Source: Paracidovorax sp031843945 (GTDB taxonomy: Bacteria; Pseudomonadota; Gammaproteobacteria; Burkholderiales; Burkholderiaceae_C). From it: 64,000 bases of DNA. Made by a program: the position numbers and the translations under genes. Shown one piece after another: positions 50,954-59,699 of the stretch. The notes below the pieces were generated by a model. It saw nothing but the letters and a program-made list of their open reading frames with translations, did not search any database and was not told the DNA's origin. Position 1 is the stretch's first letter. The number at the start of each line of letters is the position of its first letter. The stretch is taken from NCBI RefSeq assembly GCF_031843945.1, contig NZ_JAVTJJ010000007.1, forward strand, positions 62,001-126,000, in the 5' to 3' direction.

Positions 50954-51712
50954 ATGTCATCGGCAAGCTCTCATTCCGCCTTACGCGTCTACGTTGTTGA
51001 GGACGACGACGATCTTCGGGACGAAATGGTCTTCTCGCTGGGCGAGCTGGGCTTTGAGGCGGAAGGTTTTGCTGCGGCGCCTGCGTTCTATCGGGCCTTC
51101 GCGTTGGCACCGTGCGACATAGCAGTGGTCGATATCGGGCTGCCGGGAGAGAGCGGGTTGTCGATCGTGGCCCACCTGCGCAGCATCGTCGGGGTGGGGC
51201 TCGTGCTGGTCACGGCGCGCGGACAGCTGGAGGACCGCCTGAATGGCTTGCGACAGGGCGCTGACGCTTATATGGTCAAGCCTGTCCACCTGGAAGAGCT
51301 CGCTGAGACGCTGAACGCTTTGGGTCGGCGCCTGCACGGTGACCGAGCCGCCAAGATGCCGGTGCAAGCGCTCGCGCCTGCCGCAGCTTCGGTGTCGGCA
51401 GCGTCGGTGCAAGACAACCCGGATCTGCATGACTGGCGGCTTCTGCAGGGCGACTGGGTCCTGTGCGATCCCGCAGGGCGGCGCATGAAGCTGACCACCA
51501 CGGAGCGCACCTTCGTTGCGTGCCTTTTCAAGAGCCGGGGCAGCGCGGTCAGTCGTGACGATCTCATTCGCGCCCTGGGCGGTGACGTCTATGACTTTGA
51601 TGGCCACCGGATTGACGCCATCGCCAGCCGGGTCCGGCGAAAGGCCGAAAAGCAGGGCATGCAACTGCCGCTGCACGCGGTCCGTGGCACGGGATACGTG
51701 CTGGTTCGCTGA
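50954..51712 (+). CDS. OmpR-type response regulator
   Basis: 252 residues. The receiver has an acidic cluster (E16-D20), phosphoacceptor D60 in CDIAVVDIGLPGESG, and the lysine in YMVKPVHLEEL. An Ala-rich linker (about 135-158) leads to a winged-helix effector (KLTTTERTFVACLFKSRGS; DFDGHRIDAIASRVRRKAEK; AVRGTGYVLVR). The short divergent interval of 65 bases and the matching 7TMR-DISM kinase on the other strand make them a pair. The TonB receptor is the obvious candidate target. Confidence 0.88.
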   Translation: MSSASSHSALRVYVVEDDDDLRDEMVFSLGELGFEAEGFAAAPAFYRAFALAPCDIAVVDIGLPGESGLSIVAHLRSIVGVGLVLVTARGQLEDRLNGLRQGADAYMVKPVHLEELAETLNALGRRLHGDRAAKMPVQALAPAAASVSAASVQDNPDLHDWRLLQGDWVLCDPAGRRMKLTTTERTFVACLFKSRGSAVSRDDLIRALGGDVYDFDGHRIDAIASRVRRKAEKQGMQLPLHAVRGTGYVLVR

Positions 51713-51913
51713 CGCCACAGCCGCGTTCCAACGCGCGGCCATTGCCGCTCCCGCTTGTGCGCGGGGCTGCCAAACAACTGCCCACCTTCCACGCCCACTC
51801 ATCGTCTCTGGTGTTCGTCAGGAACGGTCAGGAACGGTGATGAAGCATGGATGAATGTATCGGGCCTTCTCCGCAGACTCGGGGCCGTTGCACGCTACAG
51901 GCTCTCATCCCCG

Positions 51914-54900
51914 ATGGAAAATCCATGCTATCTCGCGCGGTTCGACCACGCAGTCATTCCACAAGCTCGTCATAAGAAGTCGTGTTTGATGGCCCCCAGC
52001 TGGGCACTTGCGGCGGGATTCGTGCTTCCGCTCATGGGCTTTTCCTCGGCTGCGATGGGTCAAACCGCCGACCTGGTGCTCGCGCAGCACGTGGTCGCCC
52101 CCGATCCGGTACCCGCCGGCGGCATCGCAACCATCACGATGACCGTGCAGAACAACGGCACCGGTACTGCAAACAACGTTGTGCTGAGCGACGCGATCCC
52201 CAGCGGCTCCACGTTCGTCAGCATGGCTGCAAGTGATGGCGGGACGTGCTCCACCACCGCTCCGTATGCGTGCACATGGGCAACCATTCCCTATCCTGGA
52301 TCACGCACGGTGACGCTGCGCGTCCGATTGCCCGCTGCGACGGTCTGGACCAATGCGGCCTCGGTGACTGCGAATACCCCAGACTCGAACGGTGGAAATA
52401 ACGCGCTGACGCGGAACATCACCGTCGTGGCCGCCGCGGACTTGGGGCTCACCGCGACGAGCTCAGCCGGCGCGGGAACCATCGCTGCGGGCACGCCGTA
52501 CACCTATGCCCTGAACGTTAACAACGCTGGCCCGGACCCGCTGCCAAGTGGTCAGGCGCCGGTCGTCACTTTCAATGTCCCGACCGGGTCTTCGGTCACT
52601 GGTGTGCCCACTGGTGCCGGATGGACATGCCAACCTACGACTGCCTACCCCAAAACCGCACCAGCGGGCGGAGCACCAGGCGCAGAAATTACCTGCTCCC
52701 GAGCAGATGCGCTGGCTGTGGGAGCAAGCTATCCGCCGATCACAGTTCCTGCTGTGGCCAATGTCACTGGGTCGGTCGACGCGACGTTCGATGTGCGCTC
52801 CAACTTCCCTGACGGTGACACTGGCAACAACGCTGCGACGGTACGTGTGGATCTCAGCGCGGGCACCGACATGGGCATCAGCAAGACGGCCAGTCTGGCC
52901 GCCGTTGGAGGCGCCACGCGAGCAACCTACACGCTGACTGCGCGGCAATTGGGCGGCGGAGCGCCCACTGGAGTCACGGTGCGCGACACCCTGCCAGCAG
53001 GACTTGTGTATGCCTCCCACAATGCGCCGGCCCCCTGGGTTTGCGAGTTCGGGGGCGCACAGGCCGACACCTTGACCTGTGTCTACGACAACGGGGCGGC
53101 CTACACAGGAGGGGCTTTCTCCACGCTTCCAGCCATCAGGTTGGTCGCTGACGTCACCGGCATAGGTAACATTCCTAACACAGGAAGCGTCGAGGCGGCG
53201 GAACCCGACGCCAACGGCGTGAACAACACCGACACCGTGACGGTGAACAACTCGGCTGACCTGGGAATCACCAAGACGCCGAGCGTGAACCCGGTGGTGC
53301 TGGGAGCACCCTACACCTGGACGATCCGCGTCAGCAACTACGGCCCGATGCCGGTGTTGAGTGGGCAGTCCATTCAAGTCGTGGAAAACCTCCCTGACGG
53401 AATGGTGGTCGAGAGCGCCGTCAACAATGCGGCCTGGGTTTGCACGGGCGCTTACACCGCTGGCGGTGCTCCGGTTTCGTACCCGACGAATGGAAGCGCG
53501 GTCACTCTGTCTTGTTCGCATGCCCGAACGGCGGACCTGGGCTTCAATGCAAACAATGGAACGGCGGCGCCAGCCCTGGTGGTTCCAGTCTCTAATTCGA
53601 CCGCCGGGACGCTGACGAATGCAGCCTGTCTGGCTCTGAGCGGCCCAGGCCCTGTCGAGGCGGGCACTGGCGGCGGCTTTCGCAACAATTGCGCGTCGAA
53701 TGGGACGGGCGGGACCGACCCGGCCAATTCTGCAGACATCCAAATCGTCAAGACAGCTTCGCAGACCGCGGTGATCGTGGGCGAGCCGCTGACGTACACC
53801 CTGCAGGCCACCAACCTCTCGTCGACGAACACTGCCACGCGAGTGCACGTTTATGACGTCGTGAACAACCTGCTCACGAGCGCTACTGCGCCGGGCCTGG
53901 TTTCCATCACCGCGCCTGCCGGTGCGTCCTGCGGCCCCACCGCGCCAGCGAATGTGAATTCCGCCGACGTGGATTGCAATCTGGGAGATTTGCCGCCGAA
54001 CGAAACCAAGATCGTCACCATCACCATCCGCCCCAACAATGCGAATGCAGCGCCGTTGGACCGAGTCAACACTGCCACTGTGAATTCTCTGGACATCGGC
54101 GATCCCGTCCGGAGCAACAACAGTTCTTCGGTCACGACCAGTATCTTGCCGCGCGTTGACGCGACGGTCACCAAGACGGTGAACCCGAATGCCGATGTTC
54201 GCGTGGGGCAGCCAATGGTCTACACCGTCACCGCCCGAAATGCTGGGCCATCGACGGCCAACGAGCTGACGATCACAGACGTCATGCCGGCTAACACGGC
54301 TTTCATCAGTGTTGGCACCGCCTCCAATAATGGAACGTGCTCATCCATTCCTACGGTAGGTGCCGGCGGCACGCTGATATGCCGTTGGACCAACGTCCCT
54401 GCGAATAACAACCGGACGGTGACGTTCATTGTCCGCCCGCTTGCCGCGGCCCTCGGCAACACGATCAACAACGTGGTCGACGTAGCGGTTGGCACCAATG
54501 ACACGGAGACGGACACCACCAACAACTCTGCCAACGTCAATGCGAGCGTCATTGATTCGCTGGTAGACATCCTGGTTCAAAAGACTGACACCATGGATCC
54601 CGTCCCACTCGGCGGCGACACGACGTATCGCATCAATGTCCGTAATGCTGGCCCGTCCTTCGGCACGAATATGGTGTTGGTCGACACCTTCCCGAACGCA
54701 GGGAACACGGCACGCTTTAGCTATCAAGGCGATTTGACAGCCACCGTTGCGGGGGCGCCGGTCACTGCCTCGTGTACGGAGCCAGCAACCGGGTCGATGA
54801 GCGGCACGCTGCGCTGTACCTTCCCGACGTTGGCGGTGGGTGCTTCGAATGAGGTGGTCATGACCTATCGCATGCGTGCGGAAAGCATCATCACTGCCGG

Positions 54901-55534
54901 AGACTATTCCGGCACGCAGGGCAACAAGGCGGTCGTATCCGTTGACGAAAACGAGATTCAGTTGACCAACAATGAAGTCAATGAAGACACGACCACAAGC
55001 CGTGCGGCCCCCGCTGCTGGCAGTGAGATCGATCTCAGCATCTCGAAAACCGCCTCAGCCGACCGTGCATTGCCCGGCGCAGAGTTCGACTACACCCTGA
55101 CGGTGAAGAACAACCAGGCAGCTGGCAGTGGCCGCAATGTGGTGGCATCCAACGGCGCTCAGGTGACCGATACGCTTCCAGCGGGTTTGACGTTCGTGTC
55201 TGCAGCGGGCTGCTCTTATGCAACTGGCACACGCCAGCTGACCTGTGTGATACCGAGTCTTGCTGCAGGCGCGTCTACCGTGTTCACTCTGCGAGTGAAG
55301 GTTGATTCGCCCTACACCGGGGCGGCCAGTGTGAACAACACCGCTTGCGTGGATATGCCCGGCGATCCGGTGAGCGCGAACAACTGCTCGACAGCCCCCA
55401 AGACAGTAGGCACGCCGCCTTTTTCTCCCTCCCCGATTCCGACGATGTCGGAGTGGGCGCTGATGGTTCTGTCGATGCTGCTGGGTGCGCTTGCGATCCA
55501 TCAAGTGGGGTCTAGCGCGCGTCGCCGTCCTTAA
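51914..55534 (+). CDS. Giant DUF11-repeat surface protein with IPTL-CTERM sorting tail
   Basis: 1206 residues from ATG 51914 (longer starts exist at 51851 and 51755; a shorter one, 51989, begins the hydrophobic signal segment). A signal peptide is cut near AMGQTAD. Then come eight DUF11-type beta-sandwich units of about 110-160 residues, each opening with an ADLGITKT-like segment (for example IDLSISKTASADRALPGAEF) and running through VxNNG and DTLPAGLTF-like strands. The C terminus is IPTMSEWALMVLSML, then a helix and ARRRP, the IPTL-CTERM pattern of extracellular sorting. It is probably a fibrous or adhesive surface protein. Its GC content looks lower than that of neighbours. Confidence 0.88.
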   Translation: MENPCYLARFDHAVIPQARHKKSCLMAPSWALAAGFVLPLMGFSSAAMGQTADLVLAQHVVAPDPVPAGGIATITMTVQNNGTGTANNVVLSDAIPSGSTFVSMAASDGGTCSTTAPYACTWATIPYPGSRTVTLRVRLPAATVWTNAASVTANTPDSNGGNNALTRNITVVAAADLGLTATSSAGAGTIAAGTPYTYALNVNNAGPDPLPSGQAPVVTFNVPTGSSVTGVPTGAGWTCQPTTAYPKTAPAGGAPGAEITCSRADALAVGASYPPITVPAVANVTGSVDATFDVRSNFPDGDTGNNAATVRVDLSAGTDMGISKTASLAAVGGATRATYTLTARQLGGGAPTGVTVRDTLPAGLVYASHNAPAPWVCEFGGAQADTLTCVYDNGAAYTGGAFSTLPAIRLVADVTGIGNIPNTGSVEAAEPDANGVNNTDTVTVNNSADLGITKTPSVNPVVLGAPYTWTIRVSNYGPMPVLSGQSIQVVENLPDGMVVESAVNNAAWVCTGAYTAGGAPVSYPTNGSAVTLSCSHARTADLGFNANNGTAAPALVVPVSNSTAGTLTNAACLALSGPGPVEAGTGGGFRNNCASNGTGGTDPANSADIQIVKTASQTAVIVGEPLTYTLQATNLSSTNTATRVHVYDVVNNLLTSATAPGLVSITAPAGASCGPTAPANVNSADVDCNLGDLPPNETKIVTITIRPNNANAAPLDRVNTATVNSLDIGDPVRSNNSSSVTTSILPRVDATVTKTVNPNADVRVGQPMVYTVTARNAGPSTANELTITDVMPANTAFISVGTASNNGTCSSIPTVGAGGTLICRWTNVPANNNRTVTFIVRPLAAALGNTINNVVDVAVGTNDTETDTTNNSANVNASVIDSLVDILVQKTDTMDPVPLGGDTTYRINVRNAGPSFGTNMVLVDTFPNAGNTARFSYQGDLTATVAGAPVTASCTEPATGSMSGTLRCTFPTLAVGASNEVVMTYRMRAESIITAGDYSGTQGNKAVVSVDENEIQLTNNEVNEDTTTSRAAPAAGSEIDLSISKTASADRALPGAEFDYTLTVKNNQAAGSGRNVVASNGAQVTDTLPAGLTFVSAAGCSYATGTRQLTCVIPSLAAGASTVFTLRVKVDSPYTGAASVNNTACVDMPGDPVSANNCSTAPKTVGTPPFSPSPIPTMSEWALMVLSMLLGALAIHQVGSSARRRP

Positions 55535-55558
55535 CGCCCTGCTGGAAGTCGCACACGC

Positions 55559-55586
55559 CCGCTGCCTTTTCGAAGGCAGCGGCTTT
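55559..55586 (+). terminator. Strong rho-independent terminator of the DUF11 gene
   Basis: CCGCTGCCTT and AAGGCAGCGG arms (ten bases) with a TTCG tetraloop are followed by CTTT. It lies 25 bases after the stop codon. Confidence 0.85.
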
Positions 55587-56246
55587 CCTGCGCTCTTCGA
55601 CAGCGTTTGTCGAGCCGGAAATGCAGAGCGGGGCCCGAAGGCGCTCTGCGGCCCGAAGCAGACCCTGCTGAGGTGGAGACCTCGAGCTTTCCCCTGCTCA
55701 TGACGAACTTACGCGGTGTGAGGACTGGGTGCTCCACGCTGCCACCAGAAGGCTCCTACCCGGGAGCCAGGCGGTGCCTCAAACGTGCAGTGATGTTCCG
55801 CAGGAACGCCAACATCGCTGGAGGAATTGTGTTTCCGCGCGAATTCCGGTACTACCCTGCCAGTAGATGCGCTCTCTTTGAGTGCGCAGCGTGAGGAAAC
55901 GCAAAAATCCGTTCACCGCTTCATTCGCGTACTCAACCACCCCTCGGCTACTGACTTTTTAGAGGCCCTCGCAGGTCGAAAGTTAGTCAGAACGTCCCAG
56001 AAGCCGCAGGGGCGGTGTGGAATGGCCCGTTTCTAACAGCGTCCAGTCCCCCGTCGCAGCGGCTGGTGCTGCTGGCCGGGCGCTCGGTGTCGCGGCTCGT
56101 CCGTGTCCGCGCCGCGCAGCCCGACGTGGGCCGGTTGTCCGACATCGGCGAAGCGGGATCCAGAGCAGGCTGGGCGCGCCGGGCACCACGATGCCACCAG
56201 GGCGTGCCTGATGCGCGCATCCTTCTTCATTTTTAGGGAGCTCACC
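55587..56246. other. Gene-free stretch at the right edge of the acquired block
   Basis: About 660 bases after the terminator without a credible gene. Short open frames exist on both strands but none has a ribosome site with protein-like sequence. Base composition is lower in GC in the middle (55800-55990) than around it. It probably contains the promoter of the small gene at 56247 and possibly remnants of lost genes. No repeat of the local family was seen. Confidence 0.4.
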
Positions 56247-56492
56247 ATGAACGGTCCTTCTGATTCGCTTGTTCTGCCTGCGGCGCACGGCGCCGGTGGC
56301 CTGCCGCACCGAAGCAACGACGATGCACTGTCGTTGGATCGCTCGGTGGCGGGTGAAGAGGATCCGGGCGCATCGCTGGATGAACTGACCCATGTACCGC
56401 CCCCCGCGCCCGGCCGTGCGGCGCCGACGCCCTCTTCTGCCTGCGTGAAGGATGCCCCTTCTTCACCCGCTCCCGGCTCGGCTGCCCGCTAG
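56247..56492 (+). CDS. Small acidic/proline-rich hypothetical protein
   Basis: 81 residues, disordered in appearance: MNGPSDSLVLPAAHGAGGLP, then acidic (SVAGEEDPGASLDELTHV) and a Pro/Ala/Ser tail. ATG at 56247 follows a clear GGGAG site by eight bases, which is the main reason to accept it. It is convergent with the YciE/YciF-like gene and shares its bidirectional terminator. Function unknown. Confidence 0.6.
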   Translation: MNGPSDSLVLPAAHGAGGLPHRSNDDALSLDRSVAGEEDPGASLDELTHVPPPAPGRAAPTPSSACVKDAPSSPAPGSAAR

Positions 56493-56556
56493 GCCGGCTG
56501 ACCGTTCGCAGCGGCGCTGCGCAGGTCGGCACATCGGCCCAAGCGGTAGCCGGTCA

Positions 56557-56590
56557 GAAAAAAAGCGGCAGGGTGAACCTGCCGCTTTTC
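56557..56590. terminator. Bidirectional rho-independent terminator
   Basis: AAGCGGCAGG and CCTGCCGCTT arms with a GTGAA loop are flanked by A and T runs. It serves the small gene (+) and the ferritin-like gene (-). Confidence 0.9.
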
Positions 56591-56626
56591 TGCAGTTATG
56601 TGCGATCTCTGCCGCCGCCCGCCGGG

Positions 56627-57127
56627 TCAGGCGGCTACCGCTTCAGCGTTCGGGTTGATGGCGGATTCGGCCAGCATGGACAGTTTCTTGTCCGTCGCCT
56701 TTTCTTCTTCCAGGGTTTCTTCCAGCAACTTGGCGGCTTCGGCGAAGCCCAGGTGCCGCGCGAAGGTCGCCAAGGTGCCATAGCTGGCGATCTCGTAATG
56801 CTCGACCTTTTGCGCGCAACCGATCAGCGCAGCGTCGCGCACCACGCCCTTGTCGCCTTCGGAGATGGCGTCCTGGGCTTCTTCGACCAACCCTTCCATG
56901 GCGGAGCACTTGATGCGTTTCAGGCGGATCTCGCACAGCTCCACGATGCGGTCGATCCGCTCGATCTGGCCCTGGGTTTCGCCCAGGTGGTTCTCGAAGG
57001 CTGCGGACAGCTCTGCGTTCTCGGCAGCGCGGGCCATCTTGGGCAGAGCCCGGGCGAGCTGCTTTTCTGCGCTGTAGACGTCCGACAGGTCATGGATGAA
57101 CAGATCCTTGAGGGTTTTGACGGTCAT
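56627..57127 (-). CDS. YciE/YciF-family ferritin-like protein (DUF892)
   Basis: 166 residues forming a four-helix bundle of the DUF892 type: LKDLFIHDLSDVYSAEKQLA in the first helix, AAFENHLGETQGQIERIDRI in the second, QKVEHYEIASYGTLATFARH in the third and LLEETLEEEKATDKKLSMLA in the fourth. The glutamate and histidine positions are those that bind metal in structures of the family. Such genes are induced by osmotic and other stress. ATG at 57127 has a weak GGATCA-type site. It lies in a small stress-like neighbourhood. Confidence 0.9.
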   Translation of the reverse strand: MTVKTLKDLFIHDLSDVYSAEKQLARALPKMARAAENAELSAAFENHLGETQGQIERIDRIVELCEIRLKRIKCSAMEGLVEEAQDAISEGDKGVVRDAALIGCAQKVEHYEIASYGTLATFARHLGFAEAAKLLEETLEEEKATDKKLSMLAESAINPNAEAVAA

Positions 57128-57322
57128 GGTGATCCTTCTGGTTGAAAGTTGGAATAAGGGAGAAAGGCCAGCCTAGAAAAGCCGCCGTTCGTCCGTTGTA
57201 GGACGTTGCCGCTGGCCAAGCGGAGCGTCCTGAACCCCGCTTCGGCACCGCCCGGCCATGACCCATTCGGCTGGTGGTCAGGGGCGGGTAGGCGCCGCTA
57301 GTCAACGTGTGTCGTCAGGCGC

Positions 57323-57577
57323 CTAGGCCCCGTCCCGCGGGTCTTTTTCGTTCTGCGACCCCGCTTCGGTCTCGGCCTGCGGCACCACCTTGGTGGCCAC
57401 CACCGCGACCGGATCGCTCGCGGGAAAGGTGTCGCTCACTGCATCGTCGAGCGTGTCTTCTGTCACGGCCTGGACTTCTACCGTGACGTCTTTCGGTGCC
57501 GCGCCCTCGGGCTGGGTGCGGGGCGCATCGGGGTGGCTGTCTTGCGTAGGGAAGGGCCAGGGTTCGGGTGGCTGCAT
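57323..57577 (-). CDS. Small acidic protein with TFPASDP motif
   Basis: 84 residues: MQPPEPWPFPTQDSHP at the N terminus, then an acidic middle part with DDAVSDTFPASDPVAVV. The TFPASDP stretch is a short conserved motif seen in small stress-associated proteins. ATG at 57577 follows a clear GGAGG site. A relative sharing the PWPFPT start lies at 59299-59478. It is divergent from the GGDEF gene. The biochemical role is unknown. Confidence 0.7.
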   Translation of the reverse strand: MQPPEPWPFPTQDSHPDAPRTQPEGAAPKDVTVEVQAVTEDTLDDAVSDTFPASDPVAVVATKVVPQAETEAGSQNEKDPRDGA

Positions 57578-57840
57578 GGGGTCGTCCTCCAACAAAGATG
57601 AGCGGGCCAGGGCGCACGCGTGCGCGATGCAGTACAGGTTGCGCTGGTGAGCGGCCGCGCGGGTGTAGGAAGAGCACGCGCGGCGTGTGCCGCCGGCAGG
57701 GCATCGACGGTGTTGCGGTCTCGCCCTCGCAGCCGGCGGAGCCGGTTGCCAATTCGATCGCGCTTTGCACAAGGCGCGGCATGATGGTGGGTGGAGCGCG
57801 CACCGTGCGCGCCACCCACCGCTTCTTTCGCACCGCTGCC

Positions 57841-59157
57841 ATGACCTTCGACGCCGATACCGCATCTGTCTTTCAGGAAGATTCCGTCGCCCACCTCACC
57901 GCGCTGATCAACGACAACTCCGACTGGATCTGGGAGGTGGACGCTGCCGGCCGCTATACCTACTGCTCTGCCCGGGTCACGAAACTGCTGGGGCACACGC
58001 CGGACGACATGATCGGCCGGACGCCGTTCGACTTCATGCCCCCGGCTGAGGCTGAACGCGTGGCGCAGGTGTTCGGCGCCATCGCCGGCGCGGCGCGGCC
58101 CTTCGCAGGGCTGGTAAACCGCAACCTGCACGCGGACGGCCATGTCGTGGTGCTGGAGACGAGCGGCGTGCCGATCTTCGATGCCCACGGCACGTTACGC
58201 GGCTATCGCGGTATCGACCGCGACATCTCTGCGGTGGGTGAACGCTACCTGCAGCTCGAATCGGTGTATGCCACGGCGCCCGTGGCTCTGGGAACGGTGG
58301 ACCGCGAAGGCCGCTTCATGCTCGCCAACCAAGCCATGGCCGGGCTCTTCGGGGAAGACGCCGCGGGGCTGCAGGGCCGGGCGCTGGCCCAGCTGTTTAC
58401 ACAGGGCGGCCAGCGCATGACCCAGGATTTTCTGCTGGCGGAAGCTGGGCACCCACTGCCACACCATGAGTTCGCCTGGGACGGCCGCTGGTTCTTCGCC
58501 GAAGCGCGTCCGCTTGCCGACGCAGTGGGGCGGGTGATCGGCCTGTCGGTCGCCTGGACCGACATCACGCGCCGCAAGCACGCCGAACAGCAGCTGACCG
58601 CCGCGAATCAGCAACTGGAGCGCTACGCCCAGCAGGACTATCTGACGGGCCTGTACAACCGGCGGTACTTGGACGACCGCCTGGCCCGAGAGATCGCGCG
58701 CGCCCTGCGAAACCGCCAGCCGCTGTCCCTCTGCATGGCAGACGTGGACTTCTTCAAACCCTACAACGACACCCAGGGCCACATCGCGGGCGACGAGTGC
58801 CTGCGTGCGGTGGCCAGCGCGCTGGCGCAAGGCGCGGTGCGCCCGGGCGACGTGGTGAGCCGCTATGGCGGCGAAGAATTCGTTGTGGTGCTATGCGGCA
58901 CCGATGCGGAGGGTGCGCTGGTGGTGGCCGAGCGGCTGCGGGCTGCGGTGGCGGCACTGCAGCTGCCCCACGCCGGCAGCCCGTTCTCCCACGTGACCGC
59001 CAGTGTCGGCGTGGTGACCTGCCAGCCCGGGCCGCGCACGGCGGGCGGCGAAGCGGCGCCGTGCACCGTGCCCGACCTGCTGCGGGCGGCGGATCAGGCG
59101 CTCTATGCCGCCAAGCACCAGGGCCGCAACCGGGTGGCGCAGCAGGTGCTGGCCTGA
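57841..59157 (+). CDS. PAS-PAS-GGDEF diguanylate cyclase
   Basis: 438 residues, soluble. The first PAS domain (about 15-130) begins LINDNSDWIWEVDAAGRYTY, the second (about 140-255) YATAPVALGTVDREGRFMLA. A short coiled coil leads to the GGDEF domain (about 270-435), with DYLTGLYNRRYLDD, DVDFFKPYNDTQGHIAGDE and the active site GGEEF at 343-347. The inhibitory site RPGD (334-337) lies five residues before it, so product inhibition is expected. It makes c-di-GMP from two GTP. ATG at 57841 precedes the first PAS; an ATG at 57781 is possible. Confidence 0.93.
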   Translation: MTFDADTASVFQEDSVAHLTALINDNSDWIWEVDAAGRYTYCSARVTKLLGHTPDDMIGRTPFDFMPPAEAERVAQVFGAIAGAARPFAGLVNRNLHADGHVVVLETSGVPIFDAHGTLRGYRGIDRDISAVGERYLQLESVYATAPVALGTVDREGRFMLANQAMAGLFGEDAAGLQGRALAQLFTQGGQRMTQDFLLAEAGHPLPHHEFAWDGRWFFAEARPLADAVGRVIGLSVAWTDITRRKHAEQQLTAANQQLERYAQQDYLTGLYNRRYLDDRLAREIARALRNRQPLSLCMADVDFFKPYNDTQGHIAGDECLRAVASALAQGAVRPGDVVSRYGGEEFVVVLCGTDAEGALVVAERLRAAVAALQLPHAGSPFSHVTASVGVVTCQPGPRTAGGEAAPCTVPDLLRAADQALYAAKHQGRNRVAQQVLA

Positions 59158-59170
59158 CGGCGTATCGCCG

Positions 59171-59235
59171 AAAAATTGAGTGAAATATGCCTCTAGCGCT
59201 CTACAGATAAGCGCTGGTAGCTATCATTATTGAAG
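59171..59235 (-). repeat. Intergenic AT-rich/GCGCTT hairpin repeat, copy 9
   Basis: Read on the minus strand: TTCAATAATGATAGCTACCA, then GCGCTTatctgtagAGCGC, TAGAGGC and ATATTTCACTCAAT. It is more diverged than the others and follows the GGDEF gene by 13 bases. Confidence 0.75.
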
Positions 59236-59298
59236 CATCTTGCGATGGCATGTCGTGGTCACAACGCCAGGTCGTACCCCACGGTGATCAGCGCGTGG

Positions 59299-59478
59299 TC
59301 ACAGGACTGTGCCGTCTTGTAGATGTGCCTTGTGCGCGCCAGCGCTGCGATGGCCGGTGTCGCCAGGTGGTGCGCTTTCACGAAATGGCCGTCGTGCCGG
59401 GCACGGGCGGGCAGGAACCGGGGGAGGCTGGGGTGGGCTTTCCTTCGTCGGAAAGGGCCAAGGTGCACGTGGCGTCAT
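59299..59478 (-). CDS. Small proline-rich protein, possibly frameshifted
   Basis: 59 residues with the N terminus MTPRAPWPFPTKESPPQPPP, similar to the small protein at 57323-57577, and a GGAGG site six bases before the ATG. The sequence becomes unnatural after about residue 25 (Pro/Arg-rich). In another frame of the same strand an ordinary-looking, GC3-rich stretch runs to 59259 (GHFVKAHHLATPAIAALART). A one-base shift near 59410 may therefore have split a gene of about 70 residues. Confidence 0.4.
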   Translation of the reverse strand: MTPRAPWPFPTKESPPQPPPVPARPCPARRPFRESAPPGDTGHRSAGAHKAHLQDGTVL

Positions 59479-59654
59479 GGTGATAAACCTCCGGAGCAGC
59501 GAAGCAGTCGAGTGGAAGCGCAGCAGATGGTCCCGAGCCTGCGCTTGCCGATGGCAGCAGGCTGTAGGAGGACCCACCACGCTGGGTGTGCGAGTGGGGA
59601 CGGCGCTCAAGGAGCCAGGCAACAGCAGCGCCAATCTTTCAATTGCCTGTCACC

Positions 59655-59694
59655 CTACCGTGATGTAAGTCCCGGTAGTGGCAGAGGTTCTGCC
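59655..59694. promoter_or_regulatory. Two inverted repeats ahead of the response regulator
   Basis: CTACCG (59655-59660) and CGGTAG (59673-59678) arms are 12 bases apart and could be an operator. GGCAGA and TCTGCC (59680-59694) with a three-base loop lie five bases before ATG 59700, and could fold over the ribosome site region. Confidence 0.4.
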
Positions 59695-59699
59695 AGCGC

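Noticed and set aside
59259..59468. Separate small gene ending at 59259
   Set aside because: Its N-terminal part looks out of frame; only the last 45 or so codons look natural, so it is better explained as the end of a frameshifted gene.
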